The notes under the pieces: model-generated
Told to the model about the DNA's origin: nothing
Database searches by the model: none
The model's input: the letters and a program-made list of their open reading frames with translations, nothing else
Translations under genes and position numbers: made by a program
Shown: one piece after another, positions 1 to 9,091 of the stretch
Position numbering within the stretch: position 1 is the first letter of the stretch
Layout of the letters: each line of letters begins with the position of its first letter
Assembly (NCBI GenBank): GCA_937960715.1
Contig: CALGOO010000131.1
Location: forward strand, 1 to 39,912
From: an uncultured Candidatus Competibacteraceae bacterium
GTDB lineage: Bacteria; Pseudomonadota; Gammaproteobacteria; Competibacterales; Competibacteraceae
Length of the DNA stretch: 39,912 bases
Reading direction: 5' to 3'

Positions 1-2
1 AG

Positions 3-2948
3 GGCTATTCCTACGCCGAACTGGGCAAGTCCGAACAAGCCCTGGCCTGTTTCCGCCAAGCGGTGGAGCAAGACCCCACCCAGCCCCAGGCGGTCTACAA
101 CCTCGCCCTGCGGCAATGGCGGGCGGCGGAAATCGATGATCTGGAGGTACTGCGGCGGCTGCAAAACTGCGAGCGCAACCCGCGCAACGCCCCGGAAACC
201 CTGGCGGAACTGACCGCCCTGATCCACGCCGAGCGGGCCGACTGGGAAGCGGCGCAAGCGCGTTTGCAGGACTATCCGGGGCGATTCACCGCCCTGTTCG
301 GCGACCGGGAGGCGAAACCGCAGTGTCTGCGTAGCATCTCGATCGGGTATGAGTTTATGGCCACTGCCGTGGCAATGACGGCTGACGGGCGGTGGGCGCT
401 GTCGGGGAGTCGGGACAAGACGCTTAAGCTCTGGGATTTGGAAACGGGTGAATGCCTGCGCACCCTGGCCGGGCATACGGATGAGGTCACTGCCGTGGCG
501 GTGACGGGCGATGGGCGACGGGCGCTGTCAGGGAGTCGGGACAAGACGCTTAAGCTCTGGGATTTGGACACGGGCGAATGCCTGCACACCCTGGCCGGGC
601 ATACGGATTGGGTCCGCATCGTGGCGCTGACGGACAACGGGCGACGGGCGCTGTCGGGCAGCAGGGATCAAACTCTCAAGTTTTGGGACCTGGAAACGGG
701 CGAATGCCTGCACACCTTCGGGTATTGGATTACTACTATGGCGGTGGCGGGCGACGGGCGGCGCGCACTGTCGGTCAGCAAAGATCGCTTCCGACTCTGG
801 GATTTGGATACGGGCGGGTGTCTCGCCCTACCCGATCTACTGCATACACAATGGACCGGGTATTCGATGAACACTACCACTGTAGCGCTAACGCGCGACG
901 GGCGTCAGGCGTTGTCGGGGGGTAGTGATAAAACCCTCAGATTCTGGAATTTGGAAACGGGTGAGTGCCTGCGCACCCTGACCGGGCATACGGAGTCGGT
1001 CAATACCGTGGCGATGACGGGTGATGGGCGATGGGCGCTGTCGGGCAGTGCGGATAAAACCCTCAAGCTTTGGGATTTAACTAGCGGACGGTGCTTATGC
1101 ACTCTGACCAGGGATAAGTGGTCGATCTCTACCGTGGCGGTGACCGTTGATGGACGGCGCGCGCTGTCGACCGGGGATAGTAACCTCAAGCTTTGGGATC
1201 TGCCCCCCGTCACTTATCAGGTTGTCCTCCAGTTGGCCCCCCCACAAAGCTTCGCTGAAAAACAACGAGCCTGTATCGCCTTGCAGCAGGCATTGGCCCA
1301 AACCGATACCCGCTTGGCTCGAAATGATTTCCGAGGCGCACATGCCGCCCTGCTAACCGCTTGGCAGGAAATGGGGTTCCGGCCTGACGCCGCGATTCAA
1401 GAACGTTATGGCCGGTTAATTCGTCACGGCAGGATTTCTGCCCCGAGGGCGATCTATCCGGTGAAAACCCTGGTCGGACATAGGGATTCGGTCCGAACCG
1501 TGGCGATGATGATCGATGGCCGACGGGCGCTGTCGGGTGGTACGGATACCCTCAAGCTTTGGGATTTGGAAACGGGCGAATGCCTGCCATTGCGCGCCCT
1601 GAACGAGGGGAGAAATGCCGCCATAGCGATGACGAGCGACGGACAGCGCGCGTTGTCTGGAACGGAGAACAAAACCCTCAAATTTTTTGACCTGAAATGG
1701 GACGCGTGCTTGCGCACCCTGACCGGGCATACGGATTCGGTCAATGCCGTGGCGATGACGGGCGATGGGCAGCGCGCGTTGTCCGGAAGCAGGGACAAGA
1801 CCCTCAAACTCTGGGACCTGGAAATGTGCGTATGTCTGCGCACTCTAACTGGGCATACGGCTGAGGTTCGCGCCGTGGTGGTGACAAACGATGGGCGGCG
1901 GATGCTGTCGGGGAGCCACGACAAGACCCTTAAGCTCTGGGATTTGGAAACCGGCGAATGCCTGTGCATCCTGACCGGGCATACGGATTCGGTCAATGCC
2001 GTGGCGATGACGGCCGACGGGCAGCGCGCGTTGTCCGGAAGCAGGGACAAGACCCTCAAGCTCTGGGATTTGGAAGCCGGCGAATGCCTGCGCACCCTGA
2101 CCGGGCATACGGATTCGGTCAATGCCGTGGCGATGACGGCCGACGGGCGACGGGCGTTATCGGGCGGGGATCAAACCCTCATGTTCTGGGACATGGAAAC
2201 GGGTAAATGCCTACGCACCCTGACCGGGCATACGGATTCGATCAATGCCGTGGCGGTGACGGCCGACTGGCAACGGGTGCTGTCGGGAAGCGCGGACAAG
2301 ACCCTGATCCTCTGGCAGTTGGCTTGGGAGTTGGAGTTTCCCGAAGCACCCCCGCGGAACAATCCCAGTGAGGAGCAAGGCAAGACGATTGCCCTAAAAA
2401 AAGGCCGCCGACTGTCCCTGAGCCAGGAAGCGCCGGACCTCAAGAAAGTGACCATCGGACTGGGCTGGACTCTCCGGGTCGGCGATGGCGTGGAATGCGA
2501 TGTCGACGCCTCGGCGTTCCTGCTTGACCTCGACAGCAAGGTGCGTTCGGACGCCGATATCGTGTTCTACAACCAGCCGCAATCCGCTTGTGGTTCGGTG
2601 CAACTGACTGACGCCGACCCCGGCGACGGCGACAAGCGGGCGCTCGTGGTCGATCTGGACCGCGTGCCGGCGGATGTGTGGAAAATCACCTTCACCCTGA
2701 CCATCCACGAGGCCGAGCAACGGCGGCAGAACTTCGGTCAAGTCAACAACGCCTACCTCCGGCTCGTGGATGCCGACACGAATCGGGAAGTCGCCCGCTA
2801 CGACCTGGGCGAGGACGCCACGACCGAAACCGCCCTCATTTTCGGCGAACTCTACCGCCACGGCGGCGAATGGCGGTTCAGCGCGGTCGGCCAGCGCCAT
2901 GCCGGCGGGCTGGCGGCGCTGTGCCAGCGGTATGGCGTTGAAGTTTAG
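3..2948 (+). CDS. TPR - double WD40 propeller - TerD fusion protein (5' end outside window)
   Basis: The frame is open to the left edge, and the residues before the GTG at 63 continue a TPR helix pair, so the true start lies outside the window. Numbered from that GTG, the TPR-like start is followed by seven WD40 blades (about 90-400), a helical linker (about 405-475) and seven more blades (about 478-770), which fits two seven-bladed propellers. Blades carry GHTDSVNAVAMTADG and LKLWDLETGEC type motifs. Residues about 775-961 are a complete TerD domain: GLGW, a DASAFLLDLDSKVRSDAD stretch, FYNQP, FGQVNNAYLRLVD and a GGLAAL end. TerD proteins are Ca2+-binding stress and tellurite-resistance factors; WD40 propellers are scaffolds. 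I infer a cytoplasmic scaffold in a stress or conflict response; no signal peptide is visible in the part present. It converges on the radical SAM operon with only 22 bp between stops. The gene at 32387-34861 is a paralogue without TerD. Confidence 0.9.
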   Translation, partial: GYSYAELGKSEQALACFRQAVEQDPTQPQAVYNLALRQWRAAEIDDLEVLRRLQNCERNPRNAPETLAELTALIHAERADWEAAQARLQDYPGRFTALFGDREAKPQCLRSISIGYEFMATAVAMTADGRWALSGSRDKTLKLWDLETGECLRTLAGHTDEVTAVAVTGDGRRALSGSRDKTLKLWDLDTGECLHTLAGHTDWVRIVALTDNGRRALSGSRDQTLKFWDLETGECLHTFGYWITTMAVAGDGRRALSVSKDRFRLWDLDTGGCLALPDLLHTQWTGYSMNTTTVALTRDGRQALSGGSDKTLRFWNLETGECLRTLTGHTESVNTVAMTGDGRWALSGSADKTLKLWDLTSGRCLCTLTRDKWSISTVAVTVDGRRALSTGDSNLKLWDLPPVTYQVVLQLAPPQSFAEKQRACIALQQALAQTDTRLARNDFRGAHAALLTAWQEMGFRPDAAIQERYGRLIRHGRISAPRAIYPVKTLVGHRDSVRTVAMMIDGRRALSGGTDTLKLWDLETGECLPLRALNEGRNAAIAMTSDGQRALSGTENKTLKFFDLKWDACLRTLTGHTDSVNAVAMTGDGQRALSGSRDKTLKLWDLEMCVCLRTLTGHTAEVRAVVVTNDGRRMLSGSHDKTLKLWDLETGECLCILTGHTDSVNAVAMTADGQRALSGSRDKTLKLWDLEAGECLRTLTGHTDSVNAVAMTADGRRALSGGDQTLMFWDMETGKCLRTLTGHTDSINAVAVTADWQRVLSGSADKTLILWQLAWELEFPEAPPRNNPSEEQGKTIALKKGRRLSLSQEAPDLKKVTIGLGWTLRVGDGVECDVDASAFLLDLDSKVRSDADIVFYNQPQSACGSVQLTDADPGDGDKRALVVDLDRVPADVWKITFTLTIHEAEQRRQNFGQVNNAYLRLVDADTNREVARYDLGEDATTETALIFGELYRHGGEWRFSAVGQRHAGGLAALCQRYGVEV

Positions 2949-2970
2949 GAGGCGTCAACCCCCCGCGCGA

Positions 2971-4332
2971 TCAGGCCGGCGCGCAAATCCACCGCTCCGC
3001 CAGTTGCCGATAAACCTGGCAGCGGAATCCCGCCAGGGCCGGGACCGCGTCTTTCTCCGCCAGGGCCGGACAATATTCCGGACACTCGCGGACGCAATGA
3101 TGGATATTGACGCACCCCCAGCATGGCGCGGGAATTCGCAAGGCACGGCGGCGCAGTTCGACGATGCGGTCCTCATCCAGGACCAGCCCGGCGCGTCCCG
3201 TAACCTGTCCCAGGGACGTTGCTCTTCCTGGGGCATCACGCCCGTTCGTACTCAAGAAACAGGCGCTGACTCCACCATCGGGGGTCAGTTGCAGCACGTC
3301 GCGCAGCACGTTGCAATAAGGTCCATGGATTTCGCCCAGGCGCACGCCGGAGAGGCCGAGTTCGCAACCCAGCCGGGCCGCTAGTCGCCGCGCCGCCAGG
3401 AACGCCTTCACGAAGGAGGCCGCGTCTTCCGGGACGAAGCCGGTCCCTGGATGGCCGCCAGCCCGATAAACCGGCTCGAACCGAATCGCTCTCGCCCCCA
3501 GCGTTTCATGAAGGTAGCGGACGATTGCGGCTTGATGATGAACGGTCTCCGGCGTGATGGTCGCACGCGCGACAAACGGCGCACCGATTTGAGCCAACAC
3601 GCGGGCGGTGCGCGCCACGATGCCCGCCGTTCCCACACCGCGAGCGGTCGGGCGCTGGGCGTTCTGAATCGCGGGCGGGCCATCGCAGGACAGCCCGATC
3701 AGATCGAAATGCCGCGCCAGCCATTCCGCCCTATCTGCCGACAAGACCCCGTGGGTTGCGATATAGCCCCACCAGCCGATGCCGCGCGTTGCCGCCACCC
3801 GCCGCGTGAGGACAACCAACCGTTGCAACAAATCCCAGTGCAGGGTCGGTTCCCCGCCGCCGTGCAGCACCAGCGTGAACGGTTTGCCGCTTCTGGCGCA
3901 ATGGTCGGCGACGATCCGGGCTGCTGGCTCCACGATCTCCGCCCGGATGACGGGTAATACGGCGTCTCGCTCATGGCCCTGGCGCGGGTGCCGTTCGTTG
4001 CTTTTGCCCTCCAATCGGGCGGGCGCGGCAAAACAGTAGGAACAGCCGAGATGGCAGCGGTTGCTGAGGTAGACGGTGAGGCACACTGGCGCGAAGGGCG
4101 CCTCGGCCAGCTTTTCCCACGCCCGTCGCGCCTGCCGGGCTTGAGCGGTCAGGGCGGAGGCCAAACCGGCCAGCGCGGGTTGCCATGGTCGGTCCGAGAC
4201 GAAAGCGGCTTGCAGCCGGTCCGCCTCCTCCTGGGTCACCCGGTACACATGGCCCGGTGCATAGAGGCGCGCTTCCGCCCCTTGATCCAGGCGGAAAATC
4301 GGTAACTCGGGATGTATCCGGGTGGAGTTCAT
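2971..4332 (-). CDS. Radical SAM/SPASM enzyme (453 aa)
   Basis: The radical SAM cluster motif C-x3-C-x2-C is at C93, C97 and C100 (NRCHLGCSYCF), followed by the SAM-binding GGGEPT. The C-terminal part has a SPASM-type auxiliary iron-sulfur region: GPYCNVLRD, then TPDGGVSACF, then a dense Cys cluster (CWGCVNIHHCVRECPEYC). SPASM enzymes include sulfatase maturases and RiPP-modifying enzymes that build thioether or C-C crosslinks on peptide side chains. The N-terminal 85 residues resemble the substrate-recognition leaders seen on such enzymes. Its ATG overlaps the stop of the upstream dual radical SAM gene (ATGA, 4329-4332), so translation is probably coupled. It is the last gene of the operon. 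Substrate by inference: the Cys-rich WD40 protein encoded at 7533-9089. Confidence 0.9.
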   Translation of the reverse strand: MNSTRIHPELPIFRLDQGAEARLYAPGHVYRVTQEEADRLQAAFVSDRPWQPALAGLASALTAQARQARRAWEKLAEAPFAPVCLTVYLSNRCHLGCSYCFAAPARLEGKSNERHPRQGHERDAVLPVIRAEIVEPAARIVADHCARSGKPFTLVLHGGGEPTLHWDLLQRLVVLTRRVAATRGIGWWGYIATHGVLSADRAEWLARHFDLIGLSCDGPPAIQNAQRPTARGVGTAGIVARTARVLAQIGAPFVARATITPETVHHQAAIVRYLHETLGARAIRFEPVYRAGGHPGTGFVPEDAASFVKAFLAARRLAARLGCELGLSGVRLGEIHGPYCNVLRDVLQLTPDGGVSACFLSTNGRDAPGRATSLGQVTGRAGLVLDEDRIVELRRRALRIPAPCWGCVNIHHCVRECPEYCPALAEKDAVPALAGFRCQVYRQLAERWICAPA

Positions 4333-7067
4333 CCGCCATCCGCCGCGTCGTTCAAGGCGTCGTCGGGATTCTGGGCGAGCCGTTCCATCGCACTCCGATC
4401 ACCTAGCAGTTCGCGATGCACGGCGGCAAAGCCAAGGTCCCGCAACAGCCGGCCGGCGGTGATCAAACGGGTTTGAATGCAAAAGTCGGCGTATTTCCGG
4501 TCACCGCCGCCGGGCGGATTCACATGGCAGCCGCCGGCGCAGGTGTATTGACAAAAGCAATGCTCGCAACGGGGTTTGTCGGCGGCGAGTCGGCGAACCT
4601 TCGCCAGGGCATCGGAAAAAAGGGTCGCTCCCCGGCCGGGGCGCAACTGGCCGATGTCCAGGTTCAAGCCGCGTTGCCGCCATTCCTCGGGCGGAAGGTA
4701 ACAGGCGCTCAGGCGGCCATCCGGCGACACGATGACGGCGTCCTTGCCCACCGGACAAAACGACAGGCGAGGAACGCCGGTTTCGGCGGCGGCGTATACG
4801 GCCTTGATGCTGGTCGCCTCGGCGAGTCGAAAGACGCGCTCGGTCTGTACGGCGAATTGATAGGGATCGGGCGGCGCGAGGCCGGCTTGCCTGGTCAACT
4901 CGCCGGGCGTCAGGGTTTCGAAGTTGATCGTGGCCGGATTGAAGGACTCGATCATCCAGCGGGCGATCCGCTCCATCTCGTTCACGGATTCCTGGGTGAC
5001 GCACATCCGCAGACATAATTCCAGGGGCATTTCGCTCAACGCGCGGGCGTTGCGTTCGACCGTCGCGGAACTGGGCCGCCCGTTGGCGACCGGGCGGTAG
5101 TGGTCCTGAAACGCCGGCGGCCCGTCCAGCGACAGCACCACCCCGTCGAAATAATCACCGATGAAGCGGCGCTGGCGTTCGTTGAACAGGCCGTTGGTCG
5201 AGGCATCGAACCAGGGGGTCAAACCGTGCTGGCTCGATACGGAGCGCGCCCGATGGACGACGATTTCGACGAGGTCCTGGGCAAGGAACGGTTCGCCGCC
5301 GAAGAACTGCACGGGGAATGTGCTTTCCCCGGCCTTGGCCCGTTGCCCGGCGGCCCAGTCGACCGCGGCGGTGGCCAGTTCCGGCGGCATGACGTCCCGC
5401 CGCGCCGCCGGCCCGCCGAAGTTGCAGTACAGGCAGTTCATGTTGCAGCCGCGAGTGGGAACGATGCCCAGGAGGGTGGGTATCAACTCACCTTCGAGGG
5501 GGCGCGGCGGATGAGCGGGCGCGGCGTGGATCCAGTCGCACAGTTCCCCCAGTTCGCCGGGTAGATGCTGATCGCGCCGTTCCCGCAACAGCCGCGCCGC
5601 GCTTCGGTTGAGCAACGCCGCCGCCCCGTGGAGCGGGGCATACCACAACCATCGGTCGAGCACCGGCAGGAGAAAAGCCGTGCGGGTCACGGGCGAACCA
5701 CCGCTGGATTGCGCCGTGGTGGGGCGGCGCGGCGCGGGTCGGGGAACGTCAGCGCCGGGTTCGGCCAGTTGGCGGGCTTGCGCGATCATGTTGCCGACGA
5801 ACCAACTGCCTTCCTGCGTGGTGGTCCAGGCGGAGCGCCCTTCCGATGGCAGCAGCAGTTGTCGGGCTTGCCAGAAATCGAGGATTTCGGCGAAGGTGGG
5901 ATAGTGCGACGCGACCCGCTCCAAGGTCGGCGGTTGGACGCGATGCGCCAGCAATTCCCGTTCCAGGTCGCGCAGGGTTTCCAGTGAATCGTCGTACAGC
6001 ACCGCCCGGTCGATGGGGGAAGCGCCGGCCTGGATGGCGGCGTAATAGTCGGGCAACAGTCGATTGCCGTAGTACAACCGCCCCGCCGAACCGTGGGCAT
6101 AAGGACCGATGGCGATGCAATCCTCGCCTCGGGCGGGATGGGTGTAGTACCGGTTGTCTTGCTGGGAACGAGCGAATTGGCCCAGGTGGATGGGGCGCAG
6201 ACCGACCCGCTCCATGAATCGCCAGACGATAGTCCAGAGCCGGTAATTTCGCTGGCTTTGAGCTTGATGCCGGCGGGCGGTCAGTTCTCTTCCCTGGCGC
6301 TGCCGAAGTTCGCAGAGGGAGAACATCCGCACCCCGGCGTCGTACAGCCGGCGCAGGTCGTCGCGAAGGATGGCTTCGGTGGAGTCGGCGAAGCCGATGA
6401 TCAAATCCACCGAACAATGAAAACCCCGTTGCTGGAGAAAATGAATTTTCTCGATGGCCGCCTCGCCGGATTCGTGGCGGCGGTAGTGCTGGCGCAGGCG
6501 GTTGTCGAGGGTTTGAATGCCGAGGTGAATGCGCTGGAACCCGAGATCGGCGAGCGCCGCGACCACTTCGGGGTTCAACGCGGAGGTGGTGGTTTCCAGC
6601 GCCCATTCGCACGTTGCCGGGTTGCCGAACGTTGCCCGCAGGGCGCGCGTCAGGGCGGCGAAGCGCGTCAAACCGAGGTGAAGCGGGGTGCCGCCGCCAA
6701 AATGCACGGTCGTCGGCCCGTGGCCGCCATGGGCTTGGGGATGATCGGCAATCGCCTGACAAACCCGTTCGAGATATTCGTCCAGCACGGCGTCGGCCCG
6801 GCCCCGCACCGCGCGGGTGTAGAGGGCGCAGTAACGACAGATCGAGGCGCAAAAGGGGACGTGGACGTAGACGCAGTAGGGGCGGGGTTCAGTCCTGGAG
6901 CGTTCCCGCGGGGCGAGCAGGTATTGCCGGGCGGTTTCGCCGTCCAGGATTCGGTCCGCCTTGAACCAGGGCTGGCTTTCGAGGCGCTGTGCGAACGGTG
7001 GACAATCTCGCGACTGGGAAGGTCGCGTCGCGGCCATGATTTCCGAAGCGCGGACAATCCTTGCCAT
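4329..7067 (-). CDS. Dual radical SAM protein: HemN-like half fused to SPASM half (912 aa)
   Basis: Two complete radical SAM modules lie in one chain. The first has YVHVPFC at about 67-73, C73-x3-C77-x2-C80, GGGTP at about 124 and LGIQTLD at about 182, the pattern of the HemN/HemW family; a HemN C-terminal-like segment follows to about 435. After a Pro-rich linker (about 440-460) and a short PqqD-like stretch (about 465-520), the second has C541-x3-C545-x2-C548 (RGCNMNCLYC), FGGEP, and a SPASM region with FCPVGKDAV, SPDGRLSACY and six Cys between about 834 and 863. HemN-like enzymes use two SAM molecules or transfer methyl or methylene groups; SPASM enzymes act on peptides. The fusion suggests two successive radical reactions on one substrate. 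The start overlaps the preceding stop by one base (TGATG). An internal start at Met11 is possible. Confidence 0.9.
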   Translation of the reverse strand: MARIVRASEIMAATRPSQSRDCPPFAQRLESQPWFKADRILDGETARQYLLAPRERSRTEPRPYCVYVHVPFCASICRYCALYTRAVRGRADAVLDEYLERVCQAIADHPQAHGGHGPTTVHFGGGTPLHLGLTRFAALTRALRATFGNPATCEWALETTTSALNPEVVAALADLGFQRIHLGIQTLDNRLRQHYRRHESGEAAIEKIHFLQQRGFHCSVDLIIGFADSTEAILRDDLRRLYDAGVRMFSLCELRQRQGRELTARRHQAQSQRNYRLWTIVWRFMERVGLRPIHLGQFARSQQDNRYYTHPARGEDCIAIGPYAHGSAGRLYYGNRLLPDYYAAIQAGASPIDRAVLYDDSLETLRDLERELLAHRVQPPTLERVASHYPTFAEILDFWQARQLLLPSEGRSAWTTTQEGSWFVGNMIAQARQLAEPGADVPRPAPRRPTTAQSSGGSPVTRTAFLLPVLDRWLWYAPLHGAAALLNRSAARLLRERRDQHLPGELGELCDWIHAAPAHPPRPLEGELIPTLLGIVPTRGCNMNCLYCNFGGPAARRDVMPPELATAAVDWAAGQRAKAGESTFPVQFFGGEPFLAQDLVEIVVHRARSVSSQHGLTPWFDASTNGLFNERQRRFIGDYFDGVVLSLDGPPAFQDHYRPVANGRPSSATVERNARALSEMPLELCLRMCVTQESVNEMERIARWMIESFNPATINFETLTPGELTRQAGLAPPDPYQFAVQTERVFRLAEATSIKAVYAAAETGVPRLSFCPVGKDAVIVSPDGRLSACYLPPEEWRQRGLNLDIGQLRPGRGATLFSDALAKVRRLAADKPRCEHCFCQYTCAGGCHVNPPGGGDRKYADFCIQTRLITAGRLLRDLGFAAVHRELLGDRSAMERLAQNPDDALNDAADGG

Positions 7068-7525
7068 CAGCCTGCCCCAGATTCCACATCCGCGAGCGAT
7101 TGGGCCGGGTGGCAGACCGCGCGGCGAGCCAAGGTCAGAAACAGGGTTTTCACCCGCGAATAGACCACCGCCTCGGTGGAATCCTGGCCGGCAAGCTGCC
7201 TGGCGATTTGTTCCAGCGTGAGATCGCGATCAAAAAGCTTGAGGATGGCAAAATCCTGGTCCGTCAACCGCAACAGTTCCACCAAGCCGCCGGTGTCGTC
7301 GCTTTCGACGCTGAAGGACGCTGGGTTCAACCGATAGTCGATGCCGCCGCTGAATATCGGGATGATTTGGCGCAGCACCGAATCGGGGAACCGGTCGAGT
7401 TCCGAAAGTCGCATTTGAGGTCTGCCCTGAAGTTCTTCATGCACCACGGAGAGATACTGCGTCGTTTGCGAAAGGAGGCGACGAAAAAAGACCCGGCGGG
7501 AGGGGTCGACCGGTTGGCCGTTCAT
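7067..7525 (-). CDS. Small PqqD-like protein of the radical SAM operon (152 aa)
   Basis: I chose the ATG at 7525, 7 bp after the TAA of the WD40 gene; a longer frame reaching 7666 would overlap the Cys-rich coding tail and is unlikely. The C-terminal 70 residues (LTDQDFAILKLFDRDLTLEQ, then a second helical part ending LFLTLARRAVCHP) have the spacing of PqqD-like winged-helix domains, which deliver peptide substrates to radical SAM enzymes (RiPP recognition element). The N-terminal part (FFRRLLSQTTQYLSVVHEEL, then RPQMRLSELDRFP) is helical and not recognised. I see no catalytic motif. Its place between the candidate substrate and the dual radical SAM enzyme fits a carrier or presenting role. 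The PqqD assignment is by eye and moderate. Confidence 0.7.
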   Translation of the reverse strand: MNGQPVDPSRRVFFRRLLSQTTQYLSVVHEELQGRPQMRLSELDRFPDSVLRQIIPIFSGGIDYRLNPASFSVESDDTGGLVELLRLTDQDFAILKLFDRDLTLEQIARQLAGQDSTEAVVYSRVKTLFLTLARRAVCHPAQSLADVESGAG

Positions 7526-7532
7526 CGGGTCG

Positions 7533-9089
7533 TTAGCTCGGATACCAATAATGACCGCCAGAACTGGTACTGATCGTGTCGCAGGTGCAAATGGTGTTGC
7601 AGGTGCAAACCGTGCCCGAAAATTGCTGTTTGTGGCCTTGGGGCAGGGAAAACCTATACGTTCCAACTGAAATGGTGTCGCAGATGCAAACCACGCCCGC
7701 CGGGAGCGCCGCGCTGGCCGCGACGGTGATCGTGTCGCAAACGCAGACGGTTTCCCTCCCCGGATAATGGATCGCCCCCGCCACGCAATTACAGATGCAG
7801 GTGGCGCCGGGCGGCAGCGGAGTTTTACAGGGTGCCGTCACGATATTGGGTCCCATCTGCCGGTAGGTCTTGGCTTGAGTGCCCGCCGCCGTGGCGTCGG
7901 GATCCCAAAGACATCGGCTTGACTCTCCTCGGGGCAGCGTCCACAACTGGATGGCGCCATCGGTGCTGCCGGAGGCCAGCAACTTGCCAGCGGGATCGAA
8001 GGCGAGGGCGTTAACCCCGCCCGAACGCCCCGCGAGGACGGTCAAGAGTTTGCCTTCGGGCAACGCCCACAATGTGATGATGCCGTGATCGCCGCCGCCG
8101 GAGGCCAGCAGCTTGCCGTCGGGGCTGATGGCGAGAGAGAGGCTCCGCTCCGAGCGCAGGGTGGTCAACAGGTTACCTTGGGGCAACGTCCACAGATTGA
8201 TGCTGTTGTCGGCGCCGCTGGAGGCCAGCAGCTTGCCGTCGGGGCCGATGGCTAGGGCGGTAATCCGGCCCAAATGTCCGGTGAGGGTGGTCAAAAGCTT
8301 GCCGTCGGGCAGCGCCCACAGCTTGATCGTCTTGTCTCCGCTGCCGGAAGCCAGCAACTTGCCGTCGGGACTGATGACGACGGAGACCACCCAGGCGGTT
8401 ATCGAGTTTCCATGCCCGGTGAGGGTGGTCAAGAGCTTGCCTTCGGGTAGCCCCCACAGCTTGACGGTATTGTCCCGACTGGCGGAAGCCAGCAGTTTGC
8501 CGTCGGGACTGACGGCGACGGAGGTAATCCAGCCCGTGTGCCCACCGAGAGTGGTCAAGGGTTTGTCCTTGGGCAAGGTCCACAATTTGATGGTGCTGTC
8601 GGCGCCGCCGGAGGCCAGCAACTTGCCGTCGGAGCTGAAGGCCACGCCGGCAACTCCCACCGACCCGCCCGAGTGTCCGGTGAGGGTGGCCAGGAGCTTG
8701 CCTTCGGGCAGCGCCCAGAGTTTGATGGCGCCATCGGCGCCGCCGGAGACCAGCAACTTGCCATCGGGGCTGAAGGCAAGGGTATTGACCGGTTTTTTAT
8801 GCCCCTTGAGCTTGGCGCCGGCGCACCCTTCGCCCTTGACCTCCACGGCCGGCTTAGCCCCGGTCTGGCCGGTCTGAGGTTGCGAGGATTCGGCTTTCAT
8901 CGTCGGTTGCTGGCCCGAAGCCTCGCGGCCGCTGGCGGAAACCAGCGCCCCCGCCGCCAGCCCGCCCAAGAACGTCCGGCGGTCGAGCGCGAAGCCTTCT
9001 CCCCGTTTCACCACGCCGTAGACTTGCGGTGGTTCCTCGTCATCCGGTAACACGGGCTGTAGCCGGTCGTCTTTTCGTTCCTGACTCAT
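7533..9089 (-). CDS. Tat-signal WD40 protein with Cys-rich CxC[D/N]TI tail (518 aa), candidate modification substrate
   Basis: The start is the ATG at 9089, with a GAGG-type ribosome site and the upstream radical SAM stop ending at 9092; the 400 bp upstream extension of the frame is a shadow. Residues 36-49 (DRRTFLGGLAAGAL) form a Tat-like twin-arginine signal after an acidic 35-residue leader. Residues about 90-390 hold seven WD40 blades (FSPDGKLLASGG, IKLWALPEGKLLTTL), a single propeller. The last 130 residues contain 13 Cys, most in C-x-C pairs: CICNC, CVCDTI, CICDTI, CTCNTI and CTCDTI. Repeated short Cys motifs at a C-terminus beside radical SAM/SPASM genes are typical of RiPP-like substrates such as thioether (sacti/ranthi) peptides. 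Tat export would allow cytoplasmic folding and modification first. Alternatives: a metal- or cluster-binding tail, or disulfides formed in the periplasm. Confidence 0.88.
   Translation of the reverse strand: MSQERKDDRLQPVLPDDEEPPQVYGVVKRGEGFALDRRTFLGGLAAGALVSASGREASGQQPTMKAESSQPQTGQTGAKPAVEVKGEGCAGAKLKGHKKPVNTLAFSPDGKLLVSGGADGAIKLWALPEGKLLATLTGHSGGSVGVAGVAFSSDGKLLASGGADSTIKLWTLPKDKPLTTLGGHTGWITSVAVSPDGKLLASASRDNTVKLWGLPEGKLLTTLTGHGNSITAWVVSVVISPDGKLLASGSGDKTIKLWALPDGKLLTTLTGHLGRITALAIGPDGKLLASSGADNSINLWTLPQGNLLTTLRSERSLSLAISPDGKLLASGGGDHGIITLWALPEGKLLTVLAGRSGGVNALAFDPAGKLLASGSTDGAIQLWTLPRGESSRCLWDPDATAAGTQAKTYRQMGPNIVTAPCKTPLPPGATCICNCVAGAIHYPGRETVCVCDTITVAASAALPAGVVCICDTISVGTYRFSLPQGHKQQFSGTVCTCNTICTCDTISTSSGGHYWYPS
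7536..7829 (-). other. Coding segment of the Cys-rich C-terminal repeat tail
   Basis: These 98 codons begin at a Cys-Lys-Thr and run to the stop of the WD40 gene. They hold 12 of the protein's tail cysteines. Five C-x-C units are spaced irregularly (18, 17, 25 and 6 residues apart by first Cys), and four of them continue as Asp/Asn-Thr-Ile. The intervening segments are rich in Gly, Ala, Ser, Thr and Pro, so this looks like a flexible or modified tail, not a compact enzyme domain. The last residues are aromatic (GHYWYPS). Confidence 0.8.
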
Positions 9090-9091
9090 GA

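Noticed and set aside
272..2122. Minus-strand repetitive frames (RRHSPVSKSQSLRVLS type)
   Set aside because: They are translations of the antisense of WD40 blade repeats, so the repetition is inherited from the real gene.
5749..7163. Long frames on both strands over the dual radical SAM gene
   Set aside because: They lack motifs, while the 912-residue frame has two full radical SAM signatures.
7741..7830. Cys-rich tail as a separate small precursor gene
   Set aside because: No start codon with ribosome site precedes it in frame, and the WD40 frame runs through without a break.
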